Positions 63,023 to 64,000 of a stretch of DNA of 64,000 nt are shown one piece after another. Position 1 is the first letter of the stretch; each line of letters opens with the position of its first letter. Origin of the DNA: Takifugu bimaculatus. Lineage: Eukaryota > Chordata > Actinopteri > Tetraodontiformes > Tetraodontidae. The notes below the pieces were generated by a model. That model did no database searches. It was not told where the DNA came from and saw only the letters and a list, made by a program, of their open reading frames with translations. The stretch is from assembly GCA_004026145.2 (NCBI GenBank), contig CP034986.1, forward strand, positions 7,742,929 through 7,806,928, in the 5' to 3' direction. The position numbers were made by a program, and so were the translations under genes.

Positions 63023-64000
63023 AGCTCCCCCCCCCCACTCCAGATAACCATCTGCAAATTACAAGCGAAAGGTCAAAGTCTGCATGAAGAAGACTGAAGC
63101 TAATCCGTCCGCGGCGGATACCGCTATCTCCGTGACACTTTATTTGGGGAGGTCTTTTATCCTGTTATTGAAAATAAGATTTCCCATCTGAGATAATGAA
63201 GGAGCCCCAAACTAAACAACAACATCTCTAATATCCTCCCTTTTTCCCGTGTTCTTCTGTTGCCCCCAGCAGCGTCGTTCTTGCCCCTGTTTATTTTCTG
63301 TCCTTAGCTCATCAGTCCCCGACCGGCGGCTTCTGCCGGGTCAGGACGACGCACGCAAACGCCGCCATGACGGACGAGGGGCGTCACCATGACGTGGCTC
63401 CTCTGCCTGCATTGGTCCGGCCCCGGCGCACACGTTCTCATGCACTCGTGACCGCGCTCGTGTCGGCGCACGACGGCGGATGGATCGCACCTCTGGCGCT
63501 CGGCGCGCAACAAAAGCCGCGACAGCGTTTGAATGTCAACATGCGAGGAAGAATGTGGGGAGCGTTCAACACACAGCCTCCAGTCAGTCGTGGGGGGGGG
63601 GCTTCAAGGGGGTGTCTTTACACACAAAGATGCAAACAAAGATGTCTAATGCCTCTGATACTAGTAGCTTTGTTTACGCGCGTTAGCCGAGGATGACTCC
63701 TTGTCGGCGAATGCTCTTTCTTCCCCCCAGCTCACTCAGACAGGAAGACATTCGCGCGGCTAATAGCACCAGATTCCATCTCTGATAGTCAAATTGTGGC
63801 TTCTTCTTGGGGGGGAAAAACTGAAAAATAAATGCTAGCTTCGTCAATGTAGCCGCAAGCTACAGCTAATCTCATTAGGAGCAGCCAAATACCAGTAACC
63901 CACAGATTATCGTTAGCATTGACCACCACTGGTCGTGGGTTCTGCCGGCAGCCTGAAGATAAACGCATCCTCATCTAGCTCATCTAGCTAGCATCCTCCT
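63023..64000. other. Intronic DNA to the window end, no exon recognised
   Basis: A repeat-free AT-rich stretch at 63115-63240 (TGACACTTTATTTGGGG, GAAAATAAGATTTCCC) may be regulatory. CpG-rich DNA follows at 63320-63500, and GCTAGC words crowd the last 200 bases. Confidence 0.45.

Larger units (their letters stand above)
47169..64000 (+). other. pcdh7: Presumed intron 1 of pcdh7 (continues past the window)
   Basis: After the donor at 47034 I found no exon encoding the known downstream protocadherin-7 tails (for example a frame with FRRVTF). The stretch is therefore best read as a large first intron, in line with the long introns of this gene in vertebrates. An unseen small exon is possible. 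Contents are given in separate entries. Confidence 0.6.

Noticed and set aside
1..64000. CRISPR array, operon or other prokaryotic system
   Set aside because: No spaced direct repeats, no tandem co-directional ORFs and no bacterial-type genes. All the evidence is vertebrate.

Overview
This is nuclear DNA of a bony fish, most likely a percomorph teleost. The only confidently coding region is one very large exon whose translation is protocadherin-7, a vertebrate delta-1 protocadherin. The exon ends in a canonical eukaryotic splice donor. The surrounding DNA has CA/GA/CT microsatellites, many poly-G/poly-C runs, foldback elements with hAT-like ends, and a conspicuous excess of GCTAA/GCTAGC words. 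No bacterial features, rRNA, tRNA or CRISPR arrays were recognised. Species, and the choice between the two teleost copies (pcdh7a or pcdh7b), cannot be settled from the window.

Layout: bases 1 to about 42,100 are gene-free. I see no convincing exon there, only short open frames that look like chance. Several blocks look like conserved non-coding (enhancer-type) DNA, judged by even composition, few simple repeats and clustered homeodomain, POU or SOX-type motifs. They lie near 1.8, 4.0-4.6, 7.1-7.4, 15.1, 26.3, 27.7-28.1, 30.6, 31.9-32.1, 32.6, 35.1-35.4 and 39.2-39.6 kb. Conservation cannot be tested here. A foldback mobile element sits at 28.1-28.4 kb.

From about 42.1 to 43.95 kb lies the probable pcdh7 promoter and 5' leader. 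It is a CpG-rich stretch interrupted by a 245-base CT tract, a G15 run, a CA array and two GA arrays, and its last part holds three short upstream open reading frames. The pcdh7 exon (43956-47033) encodes the signal peptide, seven cadherin repeats, one membrane helix and about 155 residues of the cytoplasmic tail, ending exactly on a codon at a GTAAGG donor. Three separate one-base insertions break its frame and together restore it; these look like residual assembly errors rather than decay.

From 47034 to the end is the start of a large intron, or at least downstream gene DNA in which I found no further certain exon. A good acceptor-like site 99 bases after the donor could give a short alternative C-terminus. 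Further candidate regulatory blocks lie at 48.4-48.9, 49.6-50.0, 50.6, 54.7-55.1, 57.1-57.3, 58.2-58.6, 60.8 and 63.1 kb, and a second hAT-like end is at 55.66 kb. The picture fits a developmental cell-adhesion gene with its regulatory landscape. I found no multi-gene system.
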